In this document: piece after piece, positions 35,706 to 42,882 of the stretch
Layout: each line of letters begins with the position of its first letter
Numbering within the stretch: the first letter of the stretch is position 1
Assembly (NCBI GenBank): GCA_947491945.1
Contig: CANLLN010000018.1
Span: 1 to 64,000 of the forward strand
Source: an uncultured Carboxylicivirga sp.
Lineage (GTDB): Bacteria; Bacteroidota; Bacteroidia; Bacteroidales; Marinilabiliaceae
Reading direction: 5' to 3'
DNA: 64,000 nucleotides
Program-made: the position numbers and the translations under genes
Notes under the pieces: generated by a model
What the model saw: the letters and a program-made list of their open reading frames with translations, nothing else
Database searches by the model: none
Told to the model about the DNA's origin: nothing

Positions 35706-36356
35706 TCATCTTCTTTTATCCAGCGAATCCTTTGGCCAAATAATCACATTCATCATTTCCCGCAGGCGGCTGCGTACCCGTTGGCCGTAGAGTTTTTCAA
35801 TGTCCTTGGCATTGAGGTTAGTGGTGGCGTGGGTTATGAGCCTATCAGAGATAAATAAGTCGTAGCGGCTGAGAATGACTTCTGCCATGACGTTGCACTC
35901 GGATCCAAAGTGTTTGATATTGGATTCAGCCCCAAGGTCGTCGAGGCAGATGGTCTTGGGTGTTTTGTGTCCCGGCGTGATGTGGAAGCTATGTTTGCTG
36001 TAGCGGTGAATCACCTCGTAGCCATCTTTCTGAAATTCAAAACTGATATCGCGGCAAGCCTTAATGGCAAAGCGCTGATATGCCGGCAGAATGGAAGGCA
36101 GCAGCTTCATGAGGGCGGTCTTTCCACAACCAACGGGGCCTATCATCAGGATGCCTTTGCGGAGGTTTATGCCTTCTTGGCCGGCCACCTGTTGGTCTTG
36201 AATGAAGTAGGCAAAAAGCTTTTTGATGATGGGCATGTCTTCCTCATAGAGGTGAAAATGTGAACCGTATAGGGTCTGGCCATTGCGCGTGATGAGGTCG
36301 AGCGATCTTTTAAAATCGTAGTAGATGGTGTTGTCCTGGATGTGGTAGTGGGGCAT
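35706..36356 (-). CDS. DnaC/IstB-like AAA+ ATPase of a mobile element
   Basis: A 216-residue P-loop ATPase. Walker A is GPVGCGKTA (73-81) and Walker B is TICLDDLGAES (about 134-144). A sensor-like THATTNLNAKDIEKLYG and arginine finger region GQRVRSRLREMMNVI follow, as in DnaC-type helicase loaders. The N-terminal 60 residues are a helical domain. Such proteins are commonly encoded on Bacteroidota mobilizable elements next to an HTH/replication-type gene, as here (genes at 36560 and 37509, same strand). Role inferred: loading a helicase at an element or phage origin. It is shorter than chromosomal DnaC/DnaI proteins but complete for this group. Confidence 0.8.
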   Translation of the reverse strand: MPHYHIQDNTIYYDFKRSLDLITRNGQTLYGSHFHLYEEDMPIIKKLFAYFIQDQQVAGQEGINLRKGILMIGPVGCGKTALMKLLPSILPAYQRFAIKACRDISFEFQKDGYEVIHRYSKHSFHITPGHKTPKTICLDDLGAESNIKHFGSECNVMAEVILSRYDLFISDRLITHATTNLNAKDIEKLYGQRVRSRLREMMNVIIWPKDSLDKRR

Positions 36357-36362
36357 AATGGG

Positions 36363-36485
36363 TAGTTGTTAGTTGGTGAACTGGTGAGTTGAAGAATTGG
36401 TTTAAGAGTTTATGAGTTGAACTGAAAAACTGGGCAACTGGGGAATAGTTTAAGAGTTGAGGAGTTGAAGGGTTGAATTGGGAGG
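36363..36485 (+). repeat. Stop-rich GT-biased repeat array
   Basis: Units like gttggtgaactggtgag, gttgaagaattgg, tttaagagtttatgag and gaactgaaaaactggg fill the space between the ATPase gene and the replication-type gene. Composition and style match 33325-33440 and 35430-35580. A small minus-strand frame here is spurious. Confidence 0.6.
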
Positions 36486-36559
36486 TGAGCCGTGAGATGA
36501 TTTGCAGTCTGGTACTGTTGTCCACGAATTTCACTAATTAGCACGAATGGTTCGAAGCG

Positions 36560-37360
36560 CTAAAGGGGCTCATCGTAGTTAGAGGATGAAGGTGGTGAAG
36601 AGATGGGGCGTAGCGGCCCACTGCGTCTATCGGGTTTAGGGGCATCATCTGTGCCATATTTTTCCCGGAATTGCTTTTTTCGCGCCTCGTGGGCTTGCTT
36701 CTCAAATTTTTTGATGTTAAGCATCCAGTTGCGGGCGGCAGCTTTCCAGTCTTTCATGGGCGTTTTGCCGCCAACGAGCCAGCCGTTTGACTCGTAGTAG
36801 TTGAAGAAGCGCTGGGCTTCGGCTTCAGGGTGGCCTTTTTCGTGAAAGTAGATTTGAATGTGCCGGAGCGGTGGATTTTTCCCCTTAGTCTGTTGGGCAG
36901 CTCTCCCAGGGGAGCATTGGGTTGATTTATGATGTTTGATGTGAGATGTATTTTTCATGGTGCTATCATTTTTAGGTATCGACGTTGAATATTTTTCTTC
37001 TTCATAGAGTGTGTTGTTTTTATCGTTTATAGAAGGGCTCACTTTTGATACTGAAGGTGTACAGGATATCGTATCAAAACTGTACAGGATAACAAGGCTG
37101 CCCTTGGTTTTGTCGAAGGATGGATCATAGCGTATGAATTTGTGATGATGCAGGTCTTTCAAGGCTTGTACATAGGTGTTTGGTGAGCCGATACGCGCTA
37201 GTTTCATGGTTTCTTTTCTGGTGATACTGACAGGGTTTTCAAAGCGGTTGCTGTTCCACATCCTGAACAAGACCAGGTAGAGACTGATGTGATAGGCCTT
37301 CAGGACTGTTAGCTGATCCATCAGGGCTAATGTGTTGTTAAGGTGCCTGATGTAGTTCAT
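36560..37360 (-). CDS. Mobile-element replication-type protein (winged-helix N-terminus)
   Basis: A 266-residue basic protein. The first about 100 residues (LTVLKAYHISLYLVLFRMWNSNRF, then SITRKETMKLARIGSPNTYVQALKDLHHHKFIRYDPS) look like a winged-helix DNA-binding domain of the DnaD/RepA-like type common in Bacteroidota integrated elements. A polar serine/lysine-rich linker follows (about 120-165). The C-terminal segment AQRFFNYYESNGWLVGGKTPMKDWKAAARNWMLN (about 178-212) matches the conserved tail of phage and element replication-initiation proteins. It lies upstream of the DnaC-like gene on the same strand, an initiator/loader pairing. The final 30 residues are proline/serine-rich and probably disordered. 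Confidence 0.72.
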   Translation of the reverse strand: MNYIRHLNNTLALMDQLTVLKAYHISLYLVLFRMWNSNRFENPVSITRKETMKLARIGSPNTYVQALKDLHHHKFIRYDPSFDKTKGSLVILYSFDTISCTPSVSKVSPSINDKNNTLYEEEKYSTSIPKNDSTMKNTSHIKHHKSTQCSPGRAAQQTKGKNPPLRHIQIYFHEKGHPEAEAQRFFNYYESNGWLVGGKTPMKDWKAAARNWMLNIKKFEKQAHEARKKQFREKYGTDDAPKPDRRSGPLRPISSPPSSSNYDEPL

Positions 37361-37508
37361 GGTGTTATTAGTATGCAGTTGTTAGTCAGTAGTCAGTAGT
37401 TAGAAGGCAGAAGGCGGAAGACAGAAATGATTGACAGCTTGCCTGACATCGCTTTAGCTGTTAAAACGAAGCTTCGTTTATTATAGACCGGCTTTGCCTT
37501 GTTGGGTG

Positions 37509-37802
37509 CTAGTATGACTGCTTGTTTTCTAGGAGCATCTTTTGGATATCGTCGCGGTTGTAGTAGATGACACCGCCTACCTTGGTGAAGGGCAGGGTGC
37601 CGTTATTGCGCAGGTTTTGCAGGGTACCGTTGGATACTTCCAGCAGGGCTTTGGCTTCGTTGGACTTTAGCCAGGTCTTGGTTTTTGGCTTGATGTTCTC
37701 TTTGAGTATTTGTTCGATATCACTGAGTAGTGATTTGCGGAATTGCCTCAAGTCATCGGTGGTGATGAGGTCGAGTAGTAATTTCTTGTTCTCGGTATTC
37801 AT
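37509..37802 (-). CDS. Helix-turn-helix DNA-binding protein (excisionase-like)
   Basis: A 97-residue protein with a C-terminal MerR/excisionase-type winged helix (WLKSNEAKALLEVSNGTLQNLRNNGTLPFTKVGGVIYYNRDDIQKML, described as residues about 44-92). The N-terminal half is helical. Small HTH_17 proteins like this sit beside the replication genes of Bacteroidota mobilizable and conjugative elements, where they act as excision or regulation factors. Upstream (37803-37973) is a short spacer with no other gene. No integrase is found within the window. Confidence 0.8.
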   Translation of the reverse strand: MNTENKKLLLDLITTDDLRQFRKSLLSDIEQILKENIKPKTKTWLKSNEAKALLEVSNGTLQNLRNNGTLPFTKVGGVIYYNRDDIQKMLLENKQSY

Positions 37803-37973
37803 TTTTTTAGATGTTAGATCGCAACAAAAGTTGCTGTTAGAAATCAGATTATAGATGATTGATTTTGAACAAGAACAAAGGAAGGTAAATCGTCAATGCA
37901 AAAACAGTTGCAGGGGTTGTGCAACCTGTCAACAACCCCCCAAGAATAAAGGCTTATAGCCGTGTGAAAAAAA

Positions 37974-38744
37974 TTAAATTTTATTGGATTGTATCAGTTT
38001 GAGCTGTTCCAGTATTTTTGTTTTCACGGCATCTACGGCTCCTCTTTCGGGTGAGTAGAATTTATTATACAGGCTCTCGAAGGATATGTTGTCGGTTTGC
38101 TTGGTGGCACAGTGTTGAGAAAAATGTTTAATGAGTTTTCTGATTTCAGCCTTTGAGAATATGTCTGATTCAACACAAAGGCGTAGGTAACACGCCAGTT
38201 GTGAAACAGATAATCCAGTGTTCAGCTTATGATCATTTGTTGGGGGTGTTTCATGCTGTGAAAATTTATCATTAATGTGGCAGGTGTTGGTCATGTAGTT
38301 AATCTCCTGGATCAGCCAGTTACTTAAGGTTTGCTGTAAAGCCGGTTGATCGGGTTGATAGCTCCAGCCATTGATTGGCGTAGTTTGCTTGACGAATTTA
38401 TGATAATAATGAAGCAAGCGAAGCTGGTCGGCTTTGCTTTCCCTGGCACTACATTGGAGTTGGGTGTATTGGCTAAGGTGATTAATGCATTTCTCGGAGT
38501 TCAGGTTAAAGGCAATCACTTGTTTGTATAAAAATTCGGGTCTTCTTGTTAGCCCACTATTCATGACTGTTGGTGATTGTAGTCGATCGAGCCAGGCATT
38601 TAAAAAATGAATTTTGCTGTAGCTGTTATGTTCATCAGGCAGGCTAATAAAATCGTTTATGGGATGCAGAACGAGTTGTATCAGCTCTTCGGGTACCTGG
38701 TAGATATAAAACGCTTTGCTTAGTTCAGCCAGGCGTACCTTCAT
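37974..38744 (-). CDS. Conserved mobile-element protein of unknown function
   Basis: A 256-residue, mostly helical protein with no recognised catalytic motif. Its C-terminal part (SVSQLACYLRLCVESDIFSK, then NISFESLYNKFYSPERGAV and a VKTKILEQLKLI helix) resembles the tail of proteins linked to Bacteroidota element regulation (RteC-like context), but I cannot assign it to that family with confidence. The frame remains open upstream of ATG 38744 to about 38893, with plausible sequence (YFNFELKQPIAWINYNRDT). The true N-terminus may therefore be longer, from a non-ATG start, or a 5' end may have been lost. It is the first gene of the minus-strand island block. Confidence 0.55.
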   Translation of the reverse strand: MKVRLAELSKAFYIYQVPEELIQLVLHPINDFISLPDEHNSYSKIHFLNAWLDRLQSPTVMNSGLTRRPEFLYKQVIAFNLNSEKCINHLSQYTQLQCSARESKADQLRLLHYYHKFVKQTTPINGWSYQPDQPALQQTLSNWLIQEINYMTNTCHINDKFSQHETPPTNDHKLNTGLSVSQLACYLRLCVESDIFSKAEIRKLIKHFSQHCATKQTDNISFESLYNKFYSPERGAVDAVKTKILEQLKLIQSNKI

Positions 38745-39092
38745 GGTATCGCGATTGTAGTTGATCCAGGCGATGGGCTGCTTTAGTTCAAAGTTAAAAT
38801 ACTTGTGGAATTCCTTACTGATCTGTAGTAGTGTTTTACTAAGCCTATAATGAGGGGTTTGATATTTACCACATTGACAATAAGAAAGTATTAAATCAAT
38901 TATTAATAAGTAAAAATTAGAATTATGGAAACATTACAAAAGTTATAAAATGACTAAATATCATCATGTAAAACATGTCATTCAGACAGAAGAAAACTAT
39001 TTTATGAAGAACTACCTATTAAGGTGCAGAATGAGTTTAAGGAATTTATCTATTAAAATAACAATCTCAATGTAAGTAAAATCTTTAATTGG

Positions 39093-39104
39093 GGTAAATT
39101 TACC
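39093..39104. promoter_or_regulatory. Operator-like palindrome O1
   Basis: GGTAAATTTACC, a perfect 12-bp palindrome, lies just upstream of the -33 element. An identical palindrome lies exactly 52 bp downstream, about five helical turns, so both face the same side of the DNA. Likely bound by the XRE-domain protein encoded next. Confidence 0.7.
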
Positions 39105-39112
39105 TCGATAAT

Positions 39113-39143
39113 TTTGCAGTAAGCGATATAAGTAGTATATTTG
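39113..39143 (+). promoter_or_regulatory. Consensus Bacteroidota promoter of the ImmA/IrrE module
   Basis: TTTG at 39113-39116, a 19-nt spacer and TATATTTG at 39136-39143 match the Bacteroidota -33 TTTG / -7 TAnnTTTG consensus perfectly, including spacing. The start codon is 18 nt downstream, so the leader is very short. Confidence 0.75.
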
Positions 39144-39144
39144 A

Positions 39145-39156
39145 GGTAAATTTACC
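39145..39156. promoter_or_regulatory. Operator-like palindrome O2
   Basis: A second GGTAAATTTACC (14 bp, AGGTAAATTTACCT, counting flanks) begins two bases after the -7 element and covers the expected transcription start. Repressor bound here would block initiation. Paired with O1, it brackets the promoter. Confidence 0.7.
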
Positions 39157-39160
39157 TTTT

Positions 39161-40339
39161 ATGATATCGGAGATACTAAAACATAGCATCAAACACTCAG
39201 GTGACAGATCAATTAAGAAGCTCTTCGCTGAAAAGCTTGAATTAACAGGTTTAAGTAAAACTCAATTTGAAAAGTTAGCAAATATACAAAGAAGAAGTTT
39301 GGATGGTATACTTGATAAAACTTCTAAGCAAACGGATATTATCAATCTGCTCAAAGTAGGTGAATTTCTTGAGTTAGAAATTGTGGAGTTAATGATTTTA
39401 CACTTTGCAGATAGGCCTATAGAAGAAATTAAAGAGTTGCAGAATTCAATGGAAACTACTTTTATAAATAAGTATTTTGACCTTAAAGCACTGTCTAGTA
39501 ATGGTTTTATCAAGAAAAACACCACGGTAGATGAATTGAAGGGAAGGATCTGTAATTTTTTTCAAATAGAATCAATCTATGAATATGAAAACCAGTTAAA
39601 TGAGGTTTTGTATAGTAGGTCAAAAAGAAACTTTAGCGACAAAATGAAAGACTTTTGGATTAAGTCTTCCTATAAATATTTTGAGCTTGTTAATAATCCA
39701 AATCATTACTCTAGGCATGAACTTGTTGATTTAATTCCTAAAATAAAACCTTATACACAAAATGTAGAGAAGGGTCTTATAACAGTATTTAGGGCGCTGT
39801 ACAATGTTGGAGTAACAGTTGTATTTCAACCGAGTTTACCAAAAACACAAGTGCGTGGAGCTACTTTCCTTATTAAAGACAAGCCTTGTATTGTAATTAC
39901 TGATTTATTCAAAAGCTATCCAACCATTTGGTTTGCATTATTGCATGAATTGCATCATGTGCTTTACGATTTAGAACACCTTAAAAAGACACAATATCAT
40001 TTAACAGGAGAGCCGGATTTGTTCTTGCTTCAAGAAGATAAGGCAAATAAATTCGCTTCGGATTACTTAATATCTGAAGATAAAATGAGGTTTATTGAGC
40101 CATTAATTAATAATCCATTAATGGTATCTAGATTTGCGAAAGAGATTCAGGTGCACCCATCAATTATTTATTCGCAATATCAATTTAGGCAAAAAGAAAA
40201 AGGGAAAAACTACTGGGGAGCATTTAGAGAGCATTTCCCAAATGTAGAATTAGCAAAAAAACAATTAAATGTTAGTAACTGGGATGTTGAGTCTTTGTTG
40301 GAAGCAGCAAATAAAGTAAGAGAACTTTTAACTGTATAA
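39161..40339 (+). CDS. XRE-HTH / ImmA-IrrE family metallopeptidase
   Basis: A 392-residue protein. The first about 90 residues form a helix-turn-helix region (KLFAEKLELTGLSKTQFEKLANIQRRSLDGIL). A long helical middle follows. From about 200 an ImmA/IrrE (COG2856-type) zinc peptidase domain carries HELHH (262-266) and a downstream glutamate-rich segment LLQEDKANKFASDYLIS with the third ligand. Such proteins cleave repressors on a cellular signal in phage, ICE and stress regulons, or act as antitoxins of HTH/COG2856 modules. Palindromes around its promoter suggest autoregulation. The next gene begins after one spacer base. It lies just beyond a mobile island. Confidence 0.85.
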   Translation: MISEILKHSIKHSGDRSIKKLFAEKLELTGLSKTQFEKLANIQRRSLDGILDKTSKQTDIINLLKVGEFLELEIVELMILHFADRPIEEIKELQNSMETTFINKYFDLKALSSNGFIKKNTTVDELKGRICNFFQIESIYEYENQLNEVLYSRSKRNFSDKMKDFWIKSSYKYFELVNNPNHYSRHELVDLIPKIKPYTQNVEKGLITVFRALYNVGVTVVFQPSLPKTQVRGATFLIKDKPCIVITDLFKSYPTIWFALLHELHHVLYDLEHLKKTQYHLTGEPDLFLLQEDKANKFASDYLISEDKMRFIEPLINNPLMVSRFAKEIQVHPSIIYSQYQFRQKEKGKNYWGAFREHFPNVELAKKQLNVSNWDVESLLEAANKVRELLTV

Positions 40340-40340
40340 T

Positions 40341-40823
40341 ATGGAAAATAAGAGCATTAAGAAAGAGTCTGGATTATCATTAGAGGAGCAGGAGCGACTT
40401 GTGATTTTAATGAAAGCAGAAGACGTAAAAGGTGAGCAATTGTCAATTAACTTAGAAGCTGAACTAGTTGTCGAAAATGAGGCCGAAGAGTTGATTGGAA
40501 AAAATATTGATGACCCAATGGAGAAGTTTCAATTGTATTATAATGGTCTAACGAAACTTCTTAAGGATAATCTGCCGAAGGGTAAAAGAAATGAAGAAGC
40601 AAGGCGTATTATTTATGATGAAAAGAATATCTTAATTAATCGTGGGGCAAAAAAAGATGAAAAAGGCATAAGAGGCAGTGATGGTCGAATGGCTTATATT
40701 GAAGATTTGGAAGATGCAATTAAGATTGTTGCTGGATGGATTTCTAATAAAGGAACATATTTTGACCTTTATAAGGCATTTTGGGATAAAAATGAAGAGC
40801 TTGGATATGGTCATCAAAATTAA
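40341..40823 (+). CDS. Acidic protein of unknown function, partner of the ImmA/IrrE gene
   Basis: A 160-residue protein without a recognised family. The N-terminal 60 residues are very acidic and possibly disordered (SGLSLEEQERLVILMKAEDVKG, as residues about 10-31). The C-terminal 90 residues look like a compact helical domain (EKFQLYYNGLTKLL; EDLEDAIKIVAGWISNKGTYFDLYKAFW). One base separates it from the preceding stop, so they are coupled. In comparable loci the partner of an ImmA/IrrE protein is either its proteolysis substrate or a toxin; either fits. A strong terminator closes the unit. Confidence 0.7.
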   Translation: MENKSIKKESGLSLEEQERLVILMKAEDVKGEQLSINLEAELVVENEAEELIGKNIDDPMEKFQLYYNGLTKLLKDNLPKGKRNEEARRIIYDEKNILINRGAKKDEKGIRGSDGRMAYIEDLEDAIKIVAGWISNKGTYFDLYKAFWDKNEELGYGHQN

Positions 40824-40851
40824 CAAACATTGACACTGCTAAAATGAAAAA

Positions 40852-40891
40852 GCCTGTAAATCAAACGATTTACAGGCCTTTGTGTTTTTTT
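40852..40891 (+). terminator. Rho-independent terminator of the ImmA/IrrE module
   Basis: GCCTGTAAATC and GATTTACAGGC form a perfect 11-bp stem with loop AAAC, followed by CTTTGTG and seven T residues. Confidence 0.88.
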
Positions 40892-41186
40892 GATAGTGTT
40901 GAATGTGATCCCGGCGGGATCGTATCTTAATTGATATAATATTCTAAATCAGTCTTTTATAAAGCACTTAAAAATAAGGGTCTCGATATCGTCTCTTCTG
41001 ATATTTATTAAATTAAAAACAAATGTCAATAATTATAGTGAGTAATGCAAATAGCTGATTTATTTAATAGGTTTAGTCGTAATAAGGTAATAAGACCACA
41101 TACTTAATACATTTGAATATATTCATATTAATGGCACACTGCTTACTTAACCTTCTAAACGAAATTAACTACTACCGAAAGAAAAT
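40892..41186. other. AT-rich spacer, nothing recognised
   Basis: No gene, repeat or clear promoter seen. It precedes the truncated sensor-gene remnant. Confidence 0.5.
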
Positions 41187-41345
41187 ATGATGTTAAAGAT
41201 AAGGGTACTACTCTTTGGAATCATCTTGTTTCATTATTTGTTAATTTATTCCATATCTGATAAGTATCAGTTAAGCTTATTATTTGTTGAAGATGGTTTA
41301 TCGCACAATCAAGTATCCTTGATTGTGCAGGAACAATATGATTTT
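41187..41345 (+). pseudogene. N-terminal remnant of a hybrid two-component (HTCS) sensor
   Basis: About 50 codons read as the start of a Bacteroidota hybrid two-component regulator: a hydrophobic signal anchor (LLFGIILFHYLLIYSI) followed by the first two-component propeller repeat (LLFVEDGLSHNQVSLIVQEQ). HTCS proteins of more than 1300 residues control many polysaccharide loci. The rest is missing: from about 41345 another frame reads an unrelated tail. The remnant lies directly upstream of the AraC-controlled galactan locus, suggesting loss or replacement of an ancestral regulator. Confidence 0.65.
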
Positions 41346-41473
41346 TGTTTAATAAAGTTGAAATCTATCCAAAACATGCCCAAACGTTAACTGCTGACTA
41401 TCGCGTAAAAATAGATATTGATACTTTAAATAAATGGCTATTCTGTCTAGTTTCTGATGCGATGAAGTCTTGA
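41345..41473 (+). pseudogene. C-terminal tail of an unidentified gene
   Basis: Reads LFNKVEIYPKHAQTLTADYR and VKIDIDTLNKWLFCLVSDAMKS to TGA at 41473. It is joined to the HTCS remnant out of frame, so two truncated genes were fused by deletion. The family is not recognised. Confidence 0.4.
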
Positions 41474-41792
41474 GTTTCCTATTTATAAGTTTAAGTAATT
41501 TAGTAGTATATCAGTGTTAATTCATCTCAGGTAATCTAAAGGTTGTGTGAGGCAGAAATAACTAATAATTCAGTATTAATAAGATTTATAAGATTGTTTT
41601 AATAAAAAAGTTAATGCTAATAGAATGAAGTTATCGTCTTACCCATCCAATAAAAAAAGAATGAACAGAAAATTAACAAACGATAGCACAAATTGAATTT
41701 GTATGTTTTGTGTTATATTCTAATGTAAATTTAACATTGATTGGTTATAGGAAGAGGTAATTTTATTAGCAATTCTTTTTAATCAATTCAAC
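41474..41792. other. Promoter-proximal spacer upstream of the AraC gene
   Basis: AT-rich, no gene. The words TTTGTATGTTTTGTG at about 41698-41712 resemble -33 type elements, but no clean TAnnTTTG at correct spacing was found. Regulatory sites for the AraC gene are expected here. Confidence 0.4.
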
Positions 41793-42677
41793 ATGAAGCT
41801 AAAATATAAATCGACTAATTGTGTTATCAATCAATCAGTTTCTATTGAGCGTATCAAACTGCCTCATAGTGAACAAAACTGGCATTTTCATGCAGAATTT
41901 GAGTTGATTTATCATTTAAAAGGGAAAGGAATCCGAATGGTTGGTGACCATTTGGAAAAATTTAATGATGGCGATTTGGTTCTTGTTGGTTCTGGTCTTC
42001 CTCATCTGTGGAAAATGCAGGATGATTCTGATGATGTGGATGTCGTTGTTCTTAAATTTGGTGAAGAATTCAGTAAAGGTGCATATTTATCGATACCAGA
42101 ATTTAACAATATAAGGCGGCTCTTGGATTTAGCTCAACGAGGAATCAGCTTTGGAAATGTGACGCTTTCCAAAGTACGTGAATTGCTGGTTGCAATTTCT
42201 TCATGCGGTGGAGCCATACGTATCATAACCTTGTTAAAGATTTTATCGATACTGGCCGATGGGATTGATAAAGAATTATTGGCATCTACTCACTTTATAA
42301 TATCGGATTCAAAATCTGATGACCAACGTCTCAGTAAAGTAATTGATTATGTTGTAAATAACTATTTACAGCAGGTGTCATTAGATGAAATTTCCAGAGA
42401 AGCTGCCATGACACCAAATTCGTTATGTCGGTTTTTTAAGGATCGGACAAATAAAACGATTTTTCAGTTTATCAATGAATTTAGAGTTGGAAAGGCATGT
42501 GAATTACTTATAAATGGAAACATGTCAATCTCAGAGGTTTGTTACGAATCAGGTTTTCATTCGTTAACCAGCTTTAACCGTGTTTTTAAGGAAATCAAGA
42601 AAACTACGCCAAGGGATTTTCGAAGCAGATACTATCCGATCTATAAGGAATGTCATACGAATGCCTGTTCTGCTTGA
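41793..42677 (+). CDS. AraC-family transcriptional regulator
   Basis: A 294-residue regulator. The N-terminal cupin sugar-sensing domain (about 10-110) has WHFHAEFELIYHLKGKG and DLVLVGSGLPHLW. The C-terminal about 100 residues form the double helix-turn-helix of AraC proteins (VSLDEISREAAMTPNSLCRFFK; then MSISEVCYESGFHSLTSFNRVFK and the TPRDFRSRY end). It stands alone on the plus strand, 205 nt before the dehydrogenase gene, and probably activates the galactan genes in response to a released sugar such as 3,6-anhydrogalactose. AraC regulators also accompany carrageenan-utilisation genes in marine Flavobacteriia. The inducer is inferred. Confidence 0.9.
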   Translation: MKLKYKSTNCVINQSVSIERIKLPHSEQNWHFHAEFELIYHLKGKGIRMVGDHLEKFNDGDLVLVGSGLPHLWKMQDDSDDVDVVVLKFGEEFSKGAYLSIPEFNNIRRLLDLAQRGISFGNVTLSKVRELLVAISSCGGAIRIITLLKILSILADGIDKELLASTHFIISDSKSDDQRLSKVIDYVVNNYLQQVSLDEISREAAMTPNSLCRFFKDRTNKTIFQFINEFRVGKACELLINGNMSISEVCYESGFHSLTSFNRVFKEIKKTTPRDFRSRYYPIYKECHTNACSA

Positions 42678-42882
42678 TAAACAGGATGTTTTTTTAGAAG
42701 AGTTGTTTTGTTTGGATTGCAAATTAGATTTTTTGTGGGTTCTAATGAATCTGCCAGTCTGATTTATTTTATCTGGTTAATAACTGGTTATTGTTGGATA
42801 AAAAATGCAAAGTATCTACCTGGACTACAGTGTACATTTGCTTCGTGGTAAAAACGGAGAAAACATATAAAAGTTAGGGATA

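Larger units (their letters stand above)
38745..39160. other. Spacer between the mobile island and the ImmA/IrrE module
   Basis: The first 150 bases may encode the extended N-terminus of the minus-strand gene. Next come a possible 41-codon plus-strand frame (38950-39072) and, in another frame, the short text EELPIKVQNEFKEFIY resembling the end of a DUF2281-type antitoxin; both are too short to call. The last 70 bases are the promoter/operator region described separately. Confidence 0.5.
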
